64,000 nt of DNA from Evansella sp041820985 (GTDB lineage Bacteria > Bacillota > Bacilli > Bacillales > Salisediminibacteriaceae): NCBI RefSeq assembly GCF_041820985.1, contig NZ_JBGUAU010000006.1:124001-188000 (forward strand). Direction: 5' to 3'. The notes under the pieces are model-generated. The model was given only the letters and a program-made list of their open reading frames with translations. It was not told the origin of the DNA and made no database searches. Positions 6,954-15,765 of the stretch are shown in pieces; positions within the stretch are counted from its first letter, which is position 1, and each line of letters begins with the position of its first letter. The position numbers and the translations under genes were made by a program.

Positions 6954-8885
6954 ATGAAAAAAACAACAAACCTCCCCTTTTCTACTTCAAAAACGGAGAA
7001 CTTTTTTGACAAACTTGGAGAATTTATTGGGGATGTGTTTTATGACATATTACCAGAGCAAGGTTACGAGCTACGAGACGAGCAGATATTTATGGCATTT
7101 CAAGTAGAACAAGCTTTTAAAAATAAGAACATTATTTTTGCTGAAGCTGGTGTTGGGACAGGAAAAACATTTGTTTATTTATTATATGCTATATGCTACG
7201 CACGATATATGAGGAAACCTGCAATTATTAGTTGCGCAGATGAAACGTTAATTGAGCAGCTTGTAAAAAAAGGTGGAGATATCGAGAAACTTGAAAAAGC
7301 CCTTGATTTACATATAGATGTTAGACTAGCAAAATCTCGCGACCAATATATTTGTGTGAAAAAAGTGGATCAAATGGATACAAAAGAAAATGAATATGAA
7401 CGTTTGTATGATACAATTCCTTCTTTTGTTTTTAATTCTAGTACTTCAATGAATGAATTTACCCCTTATGGAGACCGAAAAGAATTTTCTTGGCTAACCA
7501 ATGACTCGTGGAAAAATGTTGCTTGGGATCCGATTATGCAATGCTCAACATGTGATTGGAGACATCGTTGTGGACAGTCACTGCATCGTCAATATTACCG
7601 TGAAGCAGTTGATCTAATCGTATGTTCTCATGATTTTTACATGGAGCATGTTTGGACAAAAGAATCAAGAAAACGAGAAGGACAATTATCTCTATTACCA
7701 GAAGCAAGCTGTGTGGTGTTTGATGAAGGGCATCTCCTTGAATTTTCTGCACAAAAAGGGTTAACATACCGCTTTCATTCAGAAACATTGAAATCAATAT
7801 TAACAAATTACTTAAGCCAAGATGTACGAGAAGAATCACTTTATTTAATTGAAGACATACTAGTTCATCATGAAGAATGGTTCGAGTTACTGGAGAAATC
7901 AGCAACTTCTGTTGAAGGATCGAATCGACATATTGTTCCTTCAACCCCCGAGATAATATCCATAGCCGGTATATTGCATAAAAAAGTATCCGATTTGTTA
8001 GATCAACTAGTATTTGACTCAGAGTTATTTGTTATGGAAGATTACCACTTAAAGATTATTGAAGAGTATCTTGAATTTTTTTCCTATGGACTATCCATAT
8101 TACTAAAAGATGATCAAGGAATTTATTGGTTAGAACAGGACAAAACAGAAACAAGTTTTGTCATTATGCCACGACTAGTGGAAGATGTGTTAAGAAAGGA
8201 AGTATTCTCTCAACCTATCCCGTTTCTATTTTCATCTGCAACCATGTCAAGAGGTGGAGATTTTTCATATATTGCTTCAAGTCTAGGAATAGAAGATTAC
8301 ACTTCCTTTACCGTCTCATCACCTTTCTCTTATGAAGAAAAAATGATTCTTCAAGGATATGCTCAAATAACAGAAAAAGAAAAATGGATTGAATTTGGAA
8401 ATTCATTAAGGGAATCAAATGGTAAAACCCTTATTTTATTTTCCTCTTCAGAAGAAATGGACCGTTTTAGATTATGGTCGTCAAAAGAGGAATGGCCATT
8501 TCCTATATTATATGAAGGTGACGAGGAAATAAGTAAGTTAGTTACTGAATTTCAATTTGAAGAAGCTAGTGTTCTTTGTTCCTTTCATTTATGGGAAGGT
8601 CTTGATATTCCTGGCCCTTCCTTGTCAAAAGTGATTATATCATCCCTACCATTCCCACCAAGGGATCCAGTATTTGACTCAAAAAGAAAACATAGTAAAG
8701 ACCCTATTTGGGAAGTAGATGTTCCTTATATGCTTCTTCGGTTACGTCAAGGGATTGGACGACTTATCCGAACTGCAAATGATGAGGGAATTGTACAACT
8801 ATGGTTTACCTCTGAGGAAAAAGAAACATATGAACATTCTATAAATGAAATTGTTCCTACGGAAATAACATGGATTAACTTATAA
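6954..8885 (+). CDS. DinG/XPD-like ATP-dependent DNA helicase with Fe-S cysteines
   Basis: This 643-residue superfamily 2 helicase has Walker A (AGVGTGKT) near residue 66, a DEGH box near 255 and a motif VI region RLRQGIGRLIRTANDEG near the C-terminus. Four cysteines between motifs I and II (about 133, 197, 200 and 206, the last three in CSTCDWRHRC) match the 4Fe-4S ligands of XPD/DinG helicases. These enzymes unwind DNA 5' to 3' and act in repair and R-loop removal. The start is ATG at 6954 behind AGAGGAGAAA, and a strong terminator follows at 8902. It is a single-gene unit. It is shorter than B. subtilis DinG and lacks the exonuclease domain, so it is closer to YoaA. Confidence 0.88.
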   Translation: MKKTTNLPFSTSKTENFFDKLGEFIGDVFYDILPEQGYELRDEQIFMAFQVEQAFKNKNIIFAEAGVGTGKTFVYLLYAICYARYMRKPAIISCADETLIEQLVKKGGDIEKLEKALDLHIDVRLAKSRDQYICVKKVDQMDTKENEYERLYDTIPSFVFNSSTSMNEFTPYGDRKEFSWLTNDSWKNVAWDPIMQCSTCDWRHRCGQSLHRQYYREAVDLIVCSHDFYMEHVWTKESRKREGQLSLLPEASCVVFDEGHLLEFSAQKGLTYRFHSETLKSILTNYLSQDVREESLYLIEDILVHHEEWFELLEKSATSVEGSNRHIVPSTPEIISIAGILHKKVSDLLDQLVFDSELFVMEDYHLKIIEEYLEFFSYGLSILLKDDQGIYWLEQDKTETSFVIMPRLVEDVLRKEVFSQPIPFLFSSATMSRGGDFSYIASSLGIEDYTSFTVSSPFSYEEKMILQGYAQITEKEKWIEFGNSLRESNGKTLILFSSSEEMDRFRLWSSKEEWPFPILYEGDEEISKLVTEFQFEEASVLCSFHLWEGLDIPGPSLSKVIISSLPFPPRDPVFDSKRKHSKDPIWEVDVPYMLLRLRQGIGRLIRTANDEGIVQLWFTSEEKETYEHSINEIVPTEITWINL

Positions 8886-8901
8886 AAAACTTATTATTAA
8901 C

Positions 8902-8946
8902 GCTACTTAAAAAGAGATTGAAGTATCTTTTTAAGTAGCTTTTTCT
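8902..8946 (+). terminator. terminator of the DinG-like gene
   Basis: A perfect 14-bp stem (GCTACTTAAAAAGA at 8902-8915 with its complement at 8926-8939) is followed by TTTTT. Confidence 0.92.
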
Positions 8947-9390
8947 ATTAAAATAACAACATGTTTCTATTTATTTAATTAGAAAAACTATTAATTTTTC
9001 TACAAGGACAATGAAAAAATGTTGAAATTCGCTTGTTACAATTTTTCACTTTCTTCAACCCACTGTTTACTTATAAGAATTTATAACATATAAAAAAATA
9101 GATATTATTTAAACATACTGGATCATTTACACAATATTAATGAAAAATTTTACATTTATTTATTTTATTTATCGAATTTTATGTTATTATTGAGTAAATA
9201 CCCCTAAATTTTACAAAAAACGAATTTTTTTTCGGTATTATATGGTTATTGTTTTGACAATATGGAATAATACATATAATGTATAAATATCCTATCTGTA
9301 GTAACTGTAAAAACGTTGTTTTTACAAATACATAAATATGATATATTAATAGAAAGAGTTCACAATAACTGAAGATTTGGGGTTGAATCT
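8947..9390 (+). promoter_or_regulatory. AT-rich leader of the AimR-like gene: promoter and palindrome
   Basis: This very AT-rich 440-bp non-coding stretch contains no hidden helix-turn-helix coding sequence in any frame that I can find. A sigma-A-like promoter is visible: TTGACA at 9254-9259 and TATAAT at 9275-9280, with a somewhat short 15-bp spacer. Downstream of the expected start point lies a perfect inverted repeat, GTAAAAAC (9307-9314), GTT, GTTTTTAC (9318-9325). It could be an operator or RNA hairpin in the 5' leader. The start codon at 9391 is preceded by GGGGT at 9379-9383, an unexceptional binding site. Confidence 0.6.
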
Positions 9391-10407
9391 ATGGAAACAC
9401 AATATTCAGACGAAATTTTCCGTTCATGTAGTGATATTGATCATATAATTAGAGATTTCGAGGACGATAGTTATCTAGCAAGAGTATCTTTAGAATACGC
9501 TGTTAGTAATAGCAACACAAAGTTATTGGAATATCTTATCGATAAACTATCTAACAGTGATGATGTGATTAGTCAAGAGTGGGCAACTATCTATCAAATC
9601 GATAATTTAGTTTGCAAACATGAAATGAGTTTAATAGAATCTATTGATAAATTAACTCACCTTCAATGTCAATCTGCTGAAATGTCTGTGCTAAGGAAAA
9701 TTTTTCAATTGTATAACTATCACGATTTAAAAGCATTCCAAATGATAGAGATCCTTAGTGAGTTAATTAATGCCGAAATCAAAATGCTAAATGACGGTTA
9801 TATGAAAGATTCTTTACAATCTCGGTTAGACTTGGCAATGCAAAGTGTTCATATTCACCTGAACCAATTAGAAAAATCTCGAATGTATGGAGAAAACTTA
9901 AGAGAGAAGGCTCCTACCCCTATTATGAAAGCAATCGCCTATAAAAATTTGGGGCTTTCTTACTTATTTGAGAATTATGATAAATCTATAAAAAATCTTG
10001 AACTATCAGTTGATCTATTGAATGAAACTGATAATGTTAATGAACAAAAAAATATTAAAAGGTCTCTTAACTTTTTACATATCTATTGGAATAAACTTGA
10101 CAAAGTAGAATGGTCAAATATTCAATTAATTGATGATATCCTAATATATGCATATTGTCTAATAAAAAAAGGTGATAAAGAATCAGCTTCAAAACTCTTA
10201 GAAGAAAATAAAGGGAAATTAGATAGCGATTTTCAATTAGGCTATCATTATTATTATAGTGGGCTCGCAAAAAATGATGAAAAAGAATTCTACAAAGCAG
10301 TTGAGTATTTCAGTAAATCTGGGGATCAATTTGTTAGACAATTACCTTTGTTAGCTTTAAAAGACTTGGGCGTAGACACTTCGTTGCTTTCAGCATTAAG
10401 TGTTTAG
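9391..10407 (+). CDS. AimR (arbitrium receptor) family protein lacking the HTH domain
   Basis: This 338-residue helical-repeat protein has the characteristic AimR layout: ARVSLEYAVSNSNTKLLEYL at the start of the TPR-like array, MKAIAYKNLGLSYLFENYDK in the middle, a long helix ending LNFLHIYW, and a C-terminal FYKAVEYFSKSGDQFVRQLPL. Phage AimR proteins begin with a helix-turn-helix domain of about 60 residues. Here the protein starts directly at the repeat region, and an in-frame stop (TGA, 13 codons or fewer upstream) rules out a simple extension. It may therefore sense a peptide but act through a partner rather than DNA. It is followed after 42 bp by a gene for a small exported peptide, as aimR is by aimP. 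No phage genes lie nearby. Confidence 0.82.
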   Translation: METQYSDEIFRSCSDIDHIIRDFEDDSYLARVSLEYAVSNSNTKLLEYLIDKLSNSDDVISQEWATIYQIDNLVCKHEMSLIESIDKLTHLQCQSAEMSVLRKIFQLYNYHDLKAFQMIEILSELINAEIKMLNDGYMKDSLQSRLDLAMQSVHIHLNQLEKSRMYGENLREKAPTPIMKAIAYKNLGLSYLFENYDKSIKNLELSVDLLNETDNVNEQKNIKRSLNFLHIYWNKLDKVEWSNIQLIDDILIYAYCLIKKGDKESASKLLEENKGKLDSDFQLGYHYYYSGLAKNDEKEFYKAVEYFSKSGDQFVRQLPLLALKDLGVDTSLLSALSV

Positions 10408-10449
10408 CTATATATGTATGATTAATAAATTATATGAGGAGTGAATCTT

Positions 10450-10611
10450 ATGAAAAAATTTCTTATCGGATTAATGTTTGCAACAGCATTTGTAGTCGCG
10501 GTACCTGCAATTAATGATGTAGCTGACGAAGTATTAGATGTACAAGAAGTTGCATACATTGATACTAGCTTTAGAGTAAGAAGTGTAGTAGGTTCAGACT
10601 TTACATTTTAA
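10450..10611 (+). CDS. candidate AimP-like exported peptide precursor, 53 aa
   Basis: The frame starts at ATG 10450 behind GAGGAG and ends TAA at 10609-10611. The product begins MKKFLIGLMFATAFVVAVPA, a signal peptide with basic n-region, hydrophobic core and a small-residue cleavage region. An acidic middle (DVADEVLDVQE) and the C-terminal tail SFRVRSVVGSDFTF follow. Position, length and architecture match arbitrium pheromone precursors, whose C-terminal hexapeptide or so is released outside the cell and re-imported. The C-terminus does not resemble the xxxRGA/xxxRGG mature peptides of known Bacillus phages, so the active peptide cannot be predicted. It is probably cotranscribed with the receptor and shares its terminator. 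Confidence 0.75.
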   Translation: MKKFLIGLMFATAFVVAVPAINDVADEVLDVQEVAYIDTSFRVRSVVGSDFTF

Positions 10612-10617
10612 TAACAC

Positions 10618-10664
10618 AAAAGAGAGTGTGTGAAAGGTTCTATCCCTTTCACACACTCTCTTTC
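10618..10664. terminator. bidirectional terminator between the peptide gene and dbpA
   Basis: A long stem of about 19 bp (10618-10637 with 10645-10663), containing GAGAGTGTGTGAAAGG and its complement, sits between converging genes. A/T flanks on both sides suit termination in both directions. Confidence 0.92.
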
Positions 10665-10677
10665 CTTTATTCTAAAC

Positions 10678-12117
10678 TTATTCCTTTGCTTTATGAACTT
10701 TTAACTGCTTTCCTTTAATAGTCATATTTCTCATCTCTTTTAAAACATAATTACCTTTACCGTTTAGTATATCAACATACGTTGTAGTTTCCTGAATAGA
10801 AATTATGCCTATGTCCTCACCTGTTACTCCATCTATACTTGTAATTGTACCTACGAAGTCTACGGCGCGAAGTTTCTTTTTCTTACCACCATTAAAATAA
10901 AGCTTCATAATGTCTTTATTAACTAAATCAGCTTTCATCACTTTTCTTTTAGATACTTCTTTCATTTTTTCTTTAAATAATGTGTGAGCTTTAGCTACTG
11001 TCTCTTTTGATGGTGGATCTTCAAATGTTATATTGATTCCTATATAGTTTTCAAATGATGATATACTTTGTTTTTCTTTTGGAGTAATTAGTGAGATAGC
11101 TTTACCATATTTACCCGCACGTCCTGTTCTTCCGGTTCTATGTACATAGTTTTCTTCCTTGAATGGGAAATCATAATTAATGATTAGGTTTATATTTTCC
11201 ACATCGATCCCTCTTGCTGCTAAATCTGTAGCAACAAGATAACGAAAACTACCCCTTTTATAGTCTTCCATGATAGATAGCCTATCCTTTTGAATGAGAC
11301 CACCGTGAATTTTGTTACACGAATAATTTGATTTCCTTAGTTCCTTATACACATCATCCACTTTATCTTGTGTGTTGCAAAAAACAATACAACTATCGGG
11401 GTTTTCCACAATTGTTATATCCTTTAAAAGTAAAACCTTCTCTTTTTCATTACAATGAATGAAGGAATGACTAATCAAATTAATTTGGTGTTCTTTTGCT
11501 TCAATCACTACCTTTTTGGGATTTTTTAAATATGTATGACATAGATTCTCAATTTCATCAGTATACGTTGCAGAATATACTGAGGTTACTCTGTCCTTCG
11601 GTAATGTTTGAATTATACTCTCTACTTGATCAATAAATCCTCTATTAAGCATTTCATCAGCTTCATCAATGACAGTGTACTTTATTTTATCCAAGGGAAA
11701 TGTTCCTTTTTCTATATGATCCAATACTCTACCTGGAGTTCCAACAACAACATGCGTTTTCTGCTTTAATGCTAACTTCTGTTTTTCAAAAGGTTGTTTT
11801 CCATAAATAGAAATAACATTTAATCGTTTAAAACGACCAATACTAATCAATTCCTCTTTTACTTGTTCTGCTAATTCTCTGGTAGGAGTCAGTATCAGTG
11901 CTTGTACTTTATTTTCTTCCCAGTCAATTAGTTCGCAAATAGGAATCCCAAATGAAGCTGTTTTTCCACTTCCAGTTCTAGACTTAACAATTAAGTCTAT
12001 TTTTTTCAATGCTAGTGGAATTACTTTCTGTTGTACTTCTGTAGGATCCGTATAATGTAGAACTTCTAGTGATTGTTTTATGTCTTCACTTAAATTATAT
12101 TCGTTAAATTTTTTCAT
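10678..12117 (-). CDS. dbpA: DEAD-box ATP-dependent RNA helicase DbpA/YxiN
   Basis: This 479-residue protein carries all DEAD-box motifs: Q-motif region TDPTEVQQKV, Walker A SRTGSGKTAS, PTRELA, DEAD, SAT, and RTGRTGRAGKYGKA as motif VI. The last 75 residues (from KADLVNKDIMKLYFNGGKKKKLRAVDFVG) form the RRM-like domain that binds hairpin 92 of 23S rRNA and is specific to DbpA/YxiN. It assists assembly of the large ribosomal subunit. I prefer the ATG at 12117, with AAAAGGGGATCAC just before it, over a start eight codons upstream. It is a single gene converging on the arbitrium-like unit. Confidence 0.95.
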   Translation of the reverse strand: MKKFNEYNLSEDIKQSLEVLHYTDPTEVQQKVIPLALKKIDLIVKSRTGSGKTASFGIPICELIDWEENKVQALILTPTRELAEQVKEELISIGRFKRLNVISIYGKQPFEKQKLALKQKTHVVVGTPGRVLDHIEKGTFPLDKIKYTVIDEADEMLNRGFIDQVESIIQTLPKDRVTSVYSATYTDEIENLCHTYLKNPKKVVIEAKEHQINLISHSFIHCNEKEKVLLLKDITIVENPDSCIVFCNTQDKVDDVYKELRKSNYSCNKIHGGLIQKDRLSIMEDYKRGSFRYLVATDLAARGIDVENINLIINYDFPFKEENYVHRTGRTGRAGKYGKAISLITPKEKQSISSFENYIGINITFEDPPSKETVAKAHTLFKEKMKEVSKRKVMKADLVNKDIMKLYFNGGKKKKLRAVDFVGTITSIDGVTGEDIGIISIQETTTYVDILNGKGNYVLKEMRNMTIKGKQLKVHKAKE

Positions 12118-12229
12118 GTGATCCCCTTTTCTTATTATCACTATTGATTGTAATACTTGTTTGAAATGTAATGAAACTTCTATCTATTTTATCATTCTAA
12201 CCAATTGATTGTTATATAATAGTGTCTAC

Positions 12230-12334
12230 ACTGAAAATACGGGTTATCAAGTGGAGTTAAACTATCGAGTAGTAACAACTTTGTTGGTTGTATTCCATTC
12301 CCTTCAGTCCAGCCCTTTACGCGGGGAGTTCGCA
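12230..12334 (+). repeat. intergenic repeat family B, truncated copy
   Basis: The sequence shares TGTCTAC, TGAAAATACG, ACTTTGTTGGTT, GTATTCCATTC and TTCAGTCCA with the full element at 54635-54908. It breaks off after the GGGGAGTT block, where the terminator of the following transporter gene begins. The inner GC-rich part and right terminal repeat are missing. Confidence 0.75.
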
Positions 12335-12338
12335 ATTC

Positions 12339-12386
12339 AAAAAGCATGTAATAGGGTTAAGGTTATACCTATTACATGCTTTTTTT
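12339..12386. terminator. terminator of the BASS transporter gene
   Basis: A perfect 12-bp stem (GCATGTAATAGG at 12344-12355 with its complement at 12368-12379) is flanked by A5 and T7, so it can work on either strand. On the minus strand the stem includes the stop codon (12372-12374) and the last Met codon of the transporter. Confidence 0.9.
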
Positions 12387-13358
12387 CAAGGCTGTTTTAT
12401 CATTTTTTTCTTCTGTTTCCTCTTGTTTGAATAAATATATTTCAACCAACTTTCCTGACATTGATGCGAGGAATTGTTGGAAGAGTATTGCTAATACAAC
12501 TGGAAATGCAACTGTAGGAGGGAAGTATGTGATTGCTAATGCCGCCCCTGCCCCATTATTCCTCATTCCGCTATTATACATAATACTAATTGCAGTTCTT
12601 TTGTCCCAATTAAATAAGAAAGTTATTAACAAACCTATCGTATATGCACTACATGAGATTAATAGGACAGTTATTGCAATAGCAACTACTCTCCCATCAA
12701 TATTTATAAAATAAGGAGAAACAACCGCACCATTTATGATAATAACAAAAATTAATGCGATTTTTGAGAATGGTGCTAACATAGTCGCTGTCTGCTTTGC
12801 TCTCTCTTTCAGAAGTTTCGTTATATATATTGCTAACAGTGATGGAGCAACAATCATTAAGAATAAACTTTGCATTAATCCGAATGTATCCATCGATATG
12901 TTCGCACCTAATAATAGATTGAGGATGAAAGGAACCGTCAATGGTGAAATAATGGTATTAATAAGAACAATGGAAAGAGTTAGAGCCCGATCACCTTGGT
13001 AAATAGAGACCCACATTAATGACACAACCCCTGTGGGAATTGTAAACGCTAATACTAATCCTGTAATAGTATATATATCTCCGTTAAAAAAGATAAAACC
13101 TACAAGAAAAGCCACCAAGGGCATTATCACTTGAATAATAAGCAGACACATTACTATTTTTAATGGCTTTGCTATCGACTCTTTAATTTCATTTATATTT
13201 AGACCTATACAGCTTGCAAAACTAATGAATGCAAATATCCATGTTACTAAAAATGCATAAGAATGAAGAAAAGATAATATTGTTACTCCTAATATAACAG
13301 AAGTAGGTGTAATGAAAGGCATCCACTTTTGTAAAAAAGCATTTAAACGCTGAAGCAT
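12372..13358 (-). CDS. bile acid:sodium symporter (BASS) family transporter
   Basis: This 328-residue protein has about ten hydrophobic helices and the two-part BASS/YocS organisation. Conserved features include the FTIPTGVVSLMWVSIYQGD stretch (helices 3-4) and the late motif MYNSGMRNNGAGAALA, a core helix break typical of the family. BASS members cotransport organic anions with sodium; bacterial ones include pantoate and keto-acid carriers. The start is ATG at 13358 directly behind AAAGGAGGAG, which is decisive against the longer frame to 13403. The gene stands alone and its terminator overlaps its stop codon. The substrate is unknown. Confidence 0.9.
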   Translation of the reverse strand: MLQRLNAFLQKWMPFITPTSVILGVTILSFLHSYAFLVTWIFAFISFASCIGLNINEIKESIAKPLKIVMCLLIIQVIMPLVAFLVGFIFFNGDIYTITGLVLAFTIPTGVVSLMWVSIYQGDRALTLSIVLINTIISPLTVPFILNLLLGANISMDTFGLMQSLFLMIVAPSLLAIYITKLLKERAKQTATMLAPFSKIALIFVIIINGAVVSPYFINIDGRVVAIAITVLLISCSAYTIGLLITFLFNWDKRTAISIMYNSGMRNNGAGAALAITYFPPTVAFPVVLAILFQQFLASMSGKLVEIYLFKQEETEEKNDKTALKKSM

Positions 13359-13491
13359 AAATTCTCCTCCTTTAGGAGATTGTATTGTAACCCCTAATAC
13401 CAACGTTGTTATAAATTGCTAATCTTAACTCTTCTTATTTTATCACAACCAATAGTTAACGTCAGTGAACATATTTACAAACATATGAAAT

Positions 13492-13541
13492 AAAAAGACC
13501 AACTCGAAAGATAAAAATCTACATCGAGTTAGCCCTTTTTT
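13492..13541 (-). terminator. terminator of the coiled-coil protein gene
   Basis: The stem AACTCGA/TCGAGTT (13501-13507 with 13524-13530), extended by imperfect pairs, has A-rich and T-rich flanks. On the minus strand it is followed by TTTTTATT. Confidence 0.8.
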
Positions 13542-13548
13542 TACACAA

Positions 13549-14241
13549 CTAATTCTTTTGTAAAATATCATTCTCTAAAATGGCTTGAAGACTTTTCATA
13601 TCCTTACGTAATTCTGTTAGTTGCTCCACAAAGTTTGCTTGTTCGTTTATGATGTTCTGTTCAAACTCTAAATGTTGCTCGCGAATTTTAAACAAGAGGT
13701 TATTATTTGCTTTATCATTGTCGATTAGTATATTACTCTTTTCCTCAGCTTCTCTTTGCTTTATCATCATTTTATTTGAAATACTGTGGATTTCCGTTTC
13801 ATACTCTTTTTGTAGTGACTCAATTCGTTCATACAGACCTTCTAATAAAAGTATTAGTAATTCATGTTCATTCTTTACATTTGCTTGATTCGTTTCTTGA
13901 GTATCCTTTAAATAATTAATACTTTCTTGTAAGCTCTGTAATTGCTTTTCTACCCTTTCTTTTTGATCGCTTTGTAAATTATGAAGTTTATCATGAAGCT
14001 GGTTTACACCCTTTAAACTACTTTGACTATGATTACTAATTTCATTCATCACTTTTTGAAGATACTCCGTGGAAGAATGTAATTCCCTTACATTTGCAAC
14101 AATTTCTTTATTTGTTACTTTTAGCTTATTAACCGATTCTAGCAATTTATTATTATAAAAATATTGTTGGTTATCATCTTTAATTTTCTTTCTTCTCTGA
14201 AACAAACCTGGAACAGCTTTAAAAAAGATATTATTTTTCAT
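13549..14241 (-). CDS. coiled-coil protein of unknown function, 230 aa
   Basis: I do not recognise a family. The protein starts MKNNIFFKAVPGLFQRRKK, a short basic amphipathic segment. It is then almost entirely predicted coiled coil with high Gln, Glu, Asn and Lys content and regular heptads (for example ESVNKLKVTNKEIV and LQSLQESINYLKD), with no signal peptide or membrane helix. GGTGAGG precedes the ATG. It is a single-gene unit with its own terminator. A structural, DNA-organising or cell-division accessory role is possible but not shown. Confidence 0.75.
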   Translation of the reverse strand: MKNNIFFKAVPGLFQRRKKIKDDNQQYFYNNKLLESVNKLKVTNKEIVANVRELHSSTEYLQKVMNEISNHSQSSLKGVNQLHDKLHNLQSDQKERVEKQLQSLQESINYLKDTQETNQANVKNEHELLILLLEGLYERIESLQKEYETEIHSISNKMMIKQREAEEKSNILIDNDKANNNLLFKIREQHLEFEQNIINEQANFVEQLTELRKDMKSLQAILENDILQKN

Positions 14242-14366
14242 ATTAATTACCTCACCATTTTGGATTTTTCTCTTTTCTAATTAGACGCACTATTACTATA
14301 TGTACTTAGCAGGGCTAGTGACATAAAAAATCGAAGGACTGGTACAAAAGTCTAGTGTATATAACT

Positions 14367-14507
14367 ATGAATCATCAACGATCTTTGGTACCACCAATTT
14401 ATGAAAGTTCTGTTCACGTATATGAAGCGTACGAAGCTTTCCTTCATGCACAGCAACATCACTCTCTCAAGAAAAAGTGGAATGTTGATTTCACAACGAA
14501 GAACTAG
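14367..14507 (+). CDS. possible small ORF, 46 codons, unsupported
   Basis: An open frame beginning MNHQRSLVPPIYESSVHVYE and ending NVDFTTKN lies in the 600-bp gap before the deacetylase gene. Its composition looks protein-like, with His- and Tyr-rich stretches, but no Shine-Dalgarno precedes the ATG. It may be the remnant of a longer gene. No family is recognised. Confidence 0.2.
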   Translation: MNHQRSLVPPIYESSVHVYEAYEAFLHAQQHHSLKKKWNVDFTTKN

Positions 14508-14536
14508 AACAAATAATTCAACCTAATACTTTAAGA

Positions 14537-14702
14537 AAAGTGCAAGGCGCCCTCTCAGGACTGAAATGCAAATGTTCTGGACGATAAAAAGTGCTTTTTA
14601 CTTTTTAATCGGCCAGGTTATTTGACACGAGGTCCTGGCGACTGGAGCTAGACACCTTTCTAAGTTCAAAAAATTTTTATAAATTCTTATCCTTTTAAAA
14701 AC
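14537..14702 (+). repeat. intergenic repeat family A, copy 2 (standard size)
   Basis: It carries AAAAGTGCAAGGCGCCCTCT, GGACTGAAATGCAAATGTTC, ATCGGCCAGGTTATTTGACA and TGGAGCTAGACACC, ending in TTTCTAAGTTCAAAAAA. It matches copies 1 and 3 along its length. The inside can fold as one long imperfect hairpin (AAAAAGT pairs with ACTTTTT, and GTTCTGG with CCAGGTT). It lacks the duplicated 106-bp unit of copy 1. Confidence 0.88.
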
Positions 14703-14799
14703 CATTGTAAATGGGCGTCGATACTCTGCTTTCTCTTTGAATGATAAGATAAAGGATCAATTTATGGCTTATCTATAAAAAAATAAAACAATAAGCAAA

Positions 14800-14844
14800 A
14801 AAACCACTGAAAAAGTTATTACTTTCAACTTTTTCAGTGGTTTT
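14800..14844 (-). terminator. terminator of the polysaccharide deacetylase gene
   Basis: A perfect 18-bp stem (AAAACCACTGAAAAAGTT with its complement at 14827-14844) has a nine-base loop and is followed on the minus strand by TTTGC. It starts two bases after the stop codon of the gene. Confidence 0.92.
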
Positions 14845-14845
14845 A

Positions 14846-15712
14846 TTATTTTTGATAAGGAATAGTTAATAATTCTGGAACAGTGACAAATTCAATACCA
14901 CCTTGTTGTAACGTTGTAATTATTTCCTGTAAAGATTGAATCGTGTTAGTTCGATCCCCTTCCCACTCTGCTCCATCATGCATTAATATAATCGATCCTG
15001 GTGTTGTATTACTTAATACGTTAAACGCAATTTCTTCTGGGGAATCCTCCTGCCAGTCTAAAGAATCTACGGACCATCCTACTATTGTATAATCCATATC
15101 ACGAAGTTTTTCTACCAATTCATTATACAAGAACCCATATGGAGCTCTAAATAACTTTGTTCGATACCCAATCAAACTTTCAAGAAAATCCTCGGTTTTT
15201 TGTACTTCTCTTTCTAAGGTTGCAACCTCCCCCTGCTCTACCAAGTTTGGGTGCCAAAATGTATGATTTCCAATTATATGTCCTTCTTCCACTATTCTTT
15301 GAACCAAGTCAGGATGAGCTTCTGCTCTTGCCCCCATAATAAAGAAAGTAGCTTTTACACCATATTCGTTAAGCACATCTAATAATTGCGGTGTAAATCG
15401 AGGGTCTGGACCATCATCAAAAGTTAAGGCTACTTGGTTTACTGTTGCTGGACCTTGAAGAACAACTGTCTCTGGATACCGCTGCTGTAGAACAATATTT
15501 GACACAGGATTACGAGGTCTTTCTACTTTCTCGGGACCACCTTCTGGATCTGGTAGTTCTTGTTGACGATCCTTATCTCGATCATTGTTCCACCACCATT
15601 CTTGATGTATGTCTCCAATAGATAATTCATTTGCACTGACATTCATAAATAAACTTGAAATAGCAAAGAAAAATATACCTAACAAAACCAACTTCATAGA
15701 ATGTTCTTTCAT
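14846..15712 (-). CDS. polysaccharide deacetylase (NodB domain, secreted)
   Basis: This 288-residue carbohydrate esterase 4 protein has a signal peptide (residues 1-28), a charged low-complexity linker (WWWNNDRDKDRQQELPDPEG) and a NodB domain. Metal and catalytic motifs are TFDDGPD (97-103, catalytic base plus metal Asp), HTFWHPN (150-156, two metal His), RAPYG (189-193) and the late catalytic His in LMHDG (245). Such enzymes remove acetyl groups from peptidoglycan or other wall polysaccharides outside the membrane. GGGAGC precedes the ATG. It is a monocistronic gene with its own terminator. The substrate (GlcNAc or MurNAc) cannot be fixed from motifs alone. Confidence 0.93.
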   Translation of the reverse strand: MKEHSMKLVLLGIFFFAISSLFMNVSANELSIGDIHQEWWWNNDRDKDRQQELPDPEGGPEKVERPRNPVSNIVLQQRYPETVVLQGPATVNQVALTFDDGPDPRFTPQLLDVLNEYGVKATFFIMGARAEAHPDLVQRIVEEGHIIGNHTFWHPNLVEQGEVATLEREVQKTEDFLESLIGYRTKLFRAPYGFLYNELVEKLRDMDYTIVGWSVDSLDWQEDSPEEIAFNVLSNTTPGSIILMHDGAEWEGDRTNTIQSLQEIITTLQQGGIEFVTVPELLTIPYQK

Positions 15713-15765
15713 ACTGTTAGCTCCCTTTTTATGTTATGTAATTATTTTTAATCAAATTAGGAAAA

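Noticed and set aside
7534..7944. 136-codon open frame on the minus strand
   Set aside because: Antisense to the DinG-like helicase gene across its conserved motifs.
12376..12714. 112-codon open frame on the plus strand
   Set aside because: Antisense to the BASS transporter gene; hydrophobic text mirrors that gene. No ribosome site.
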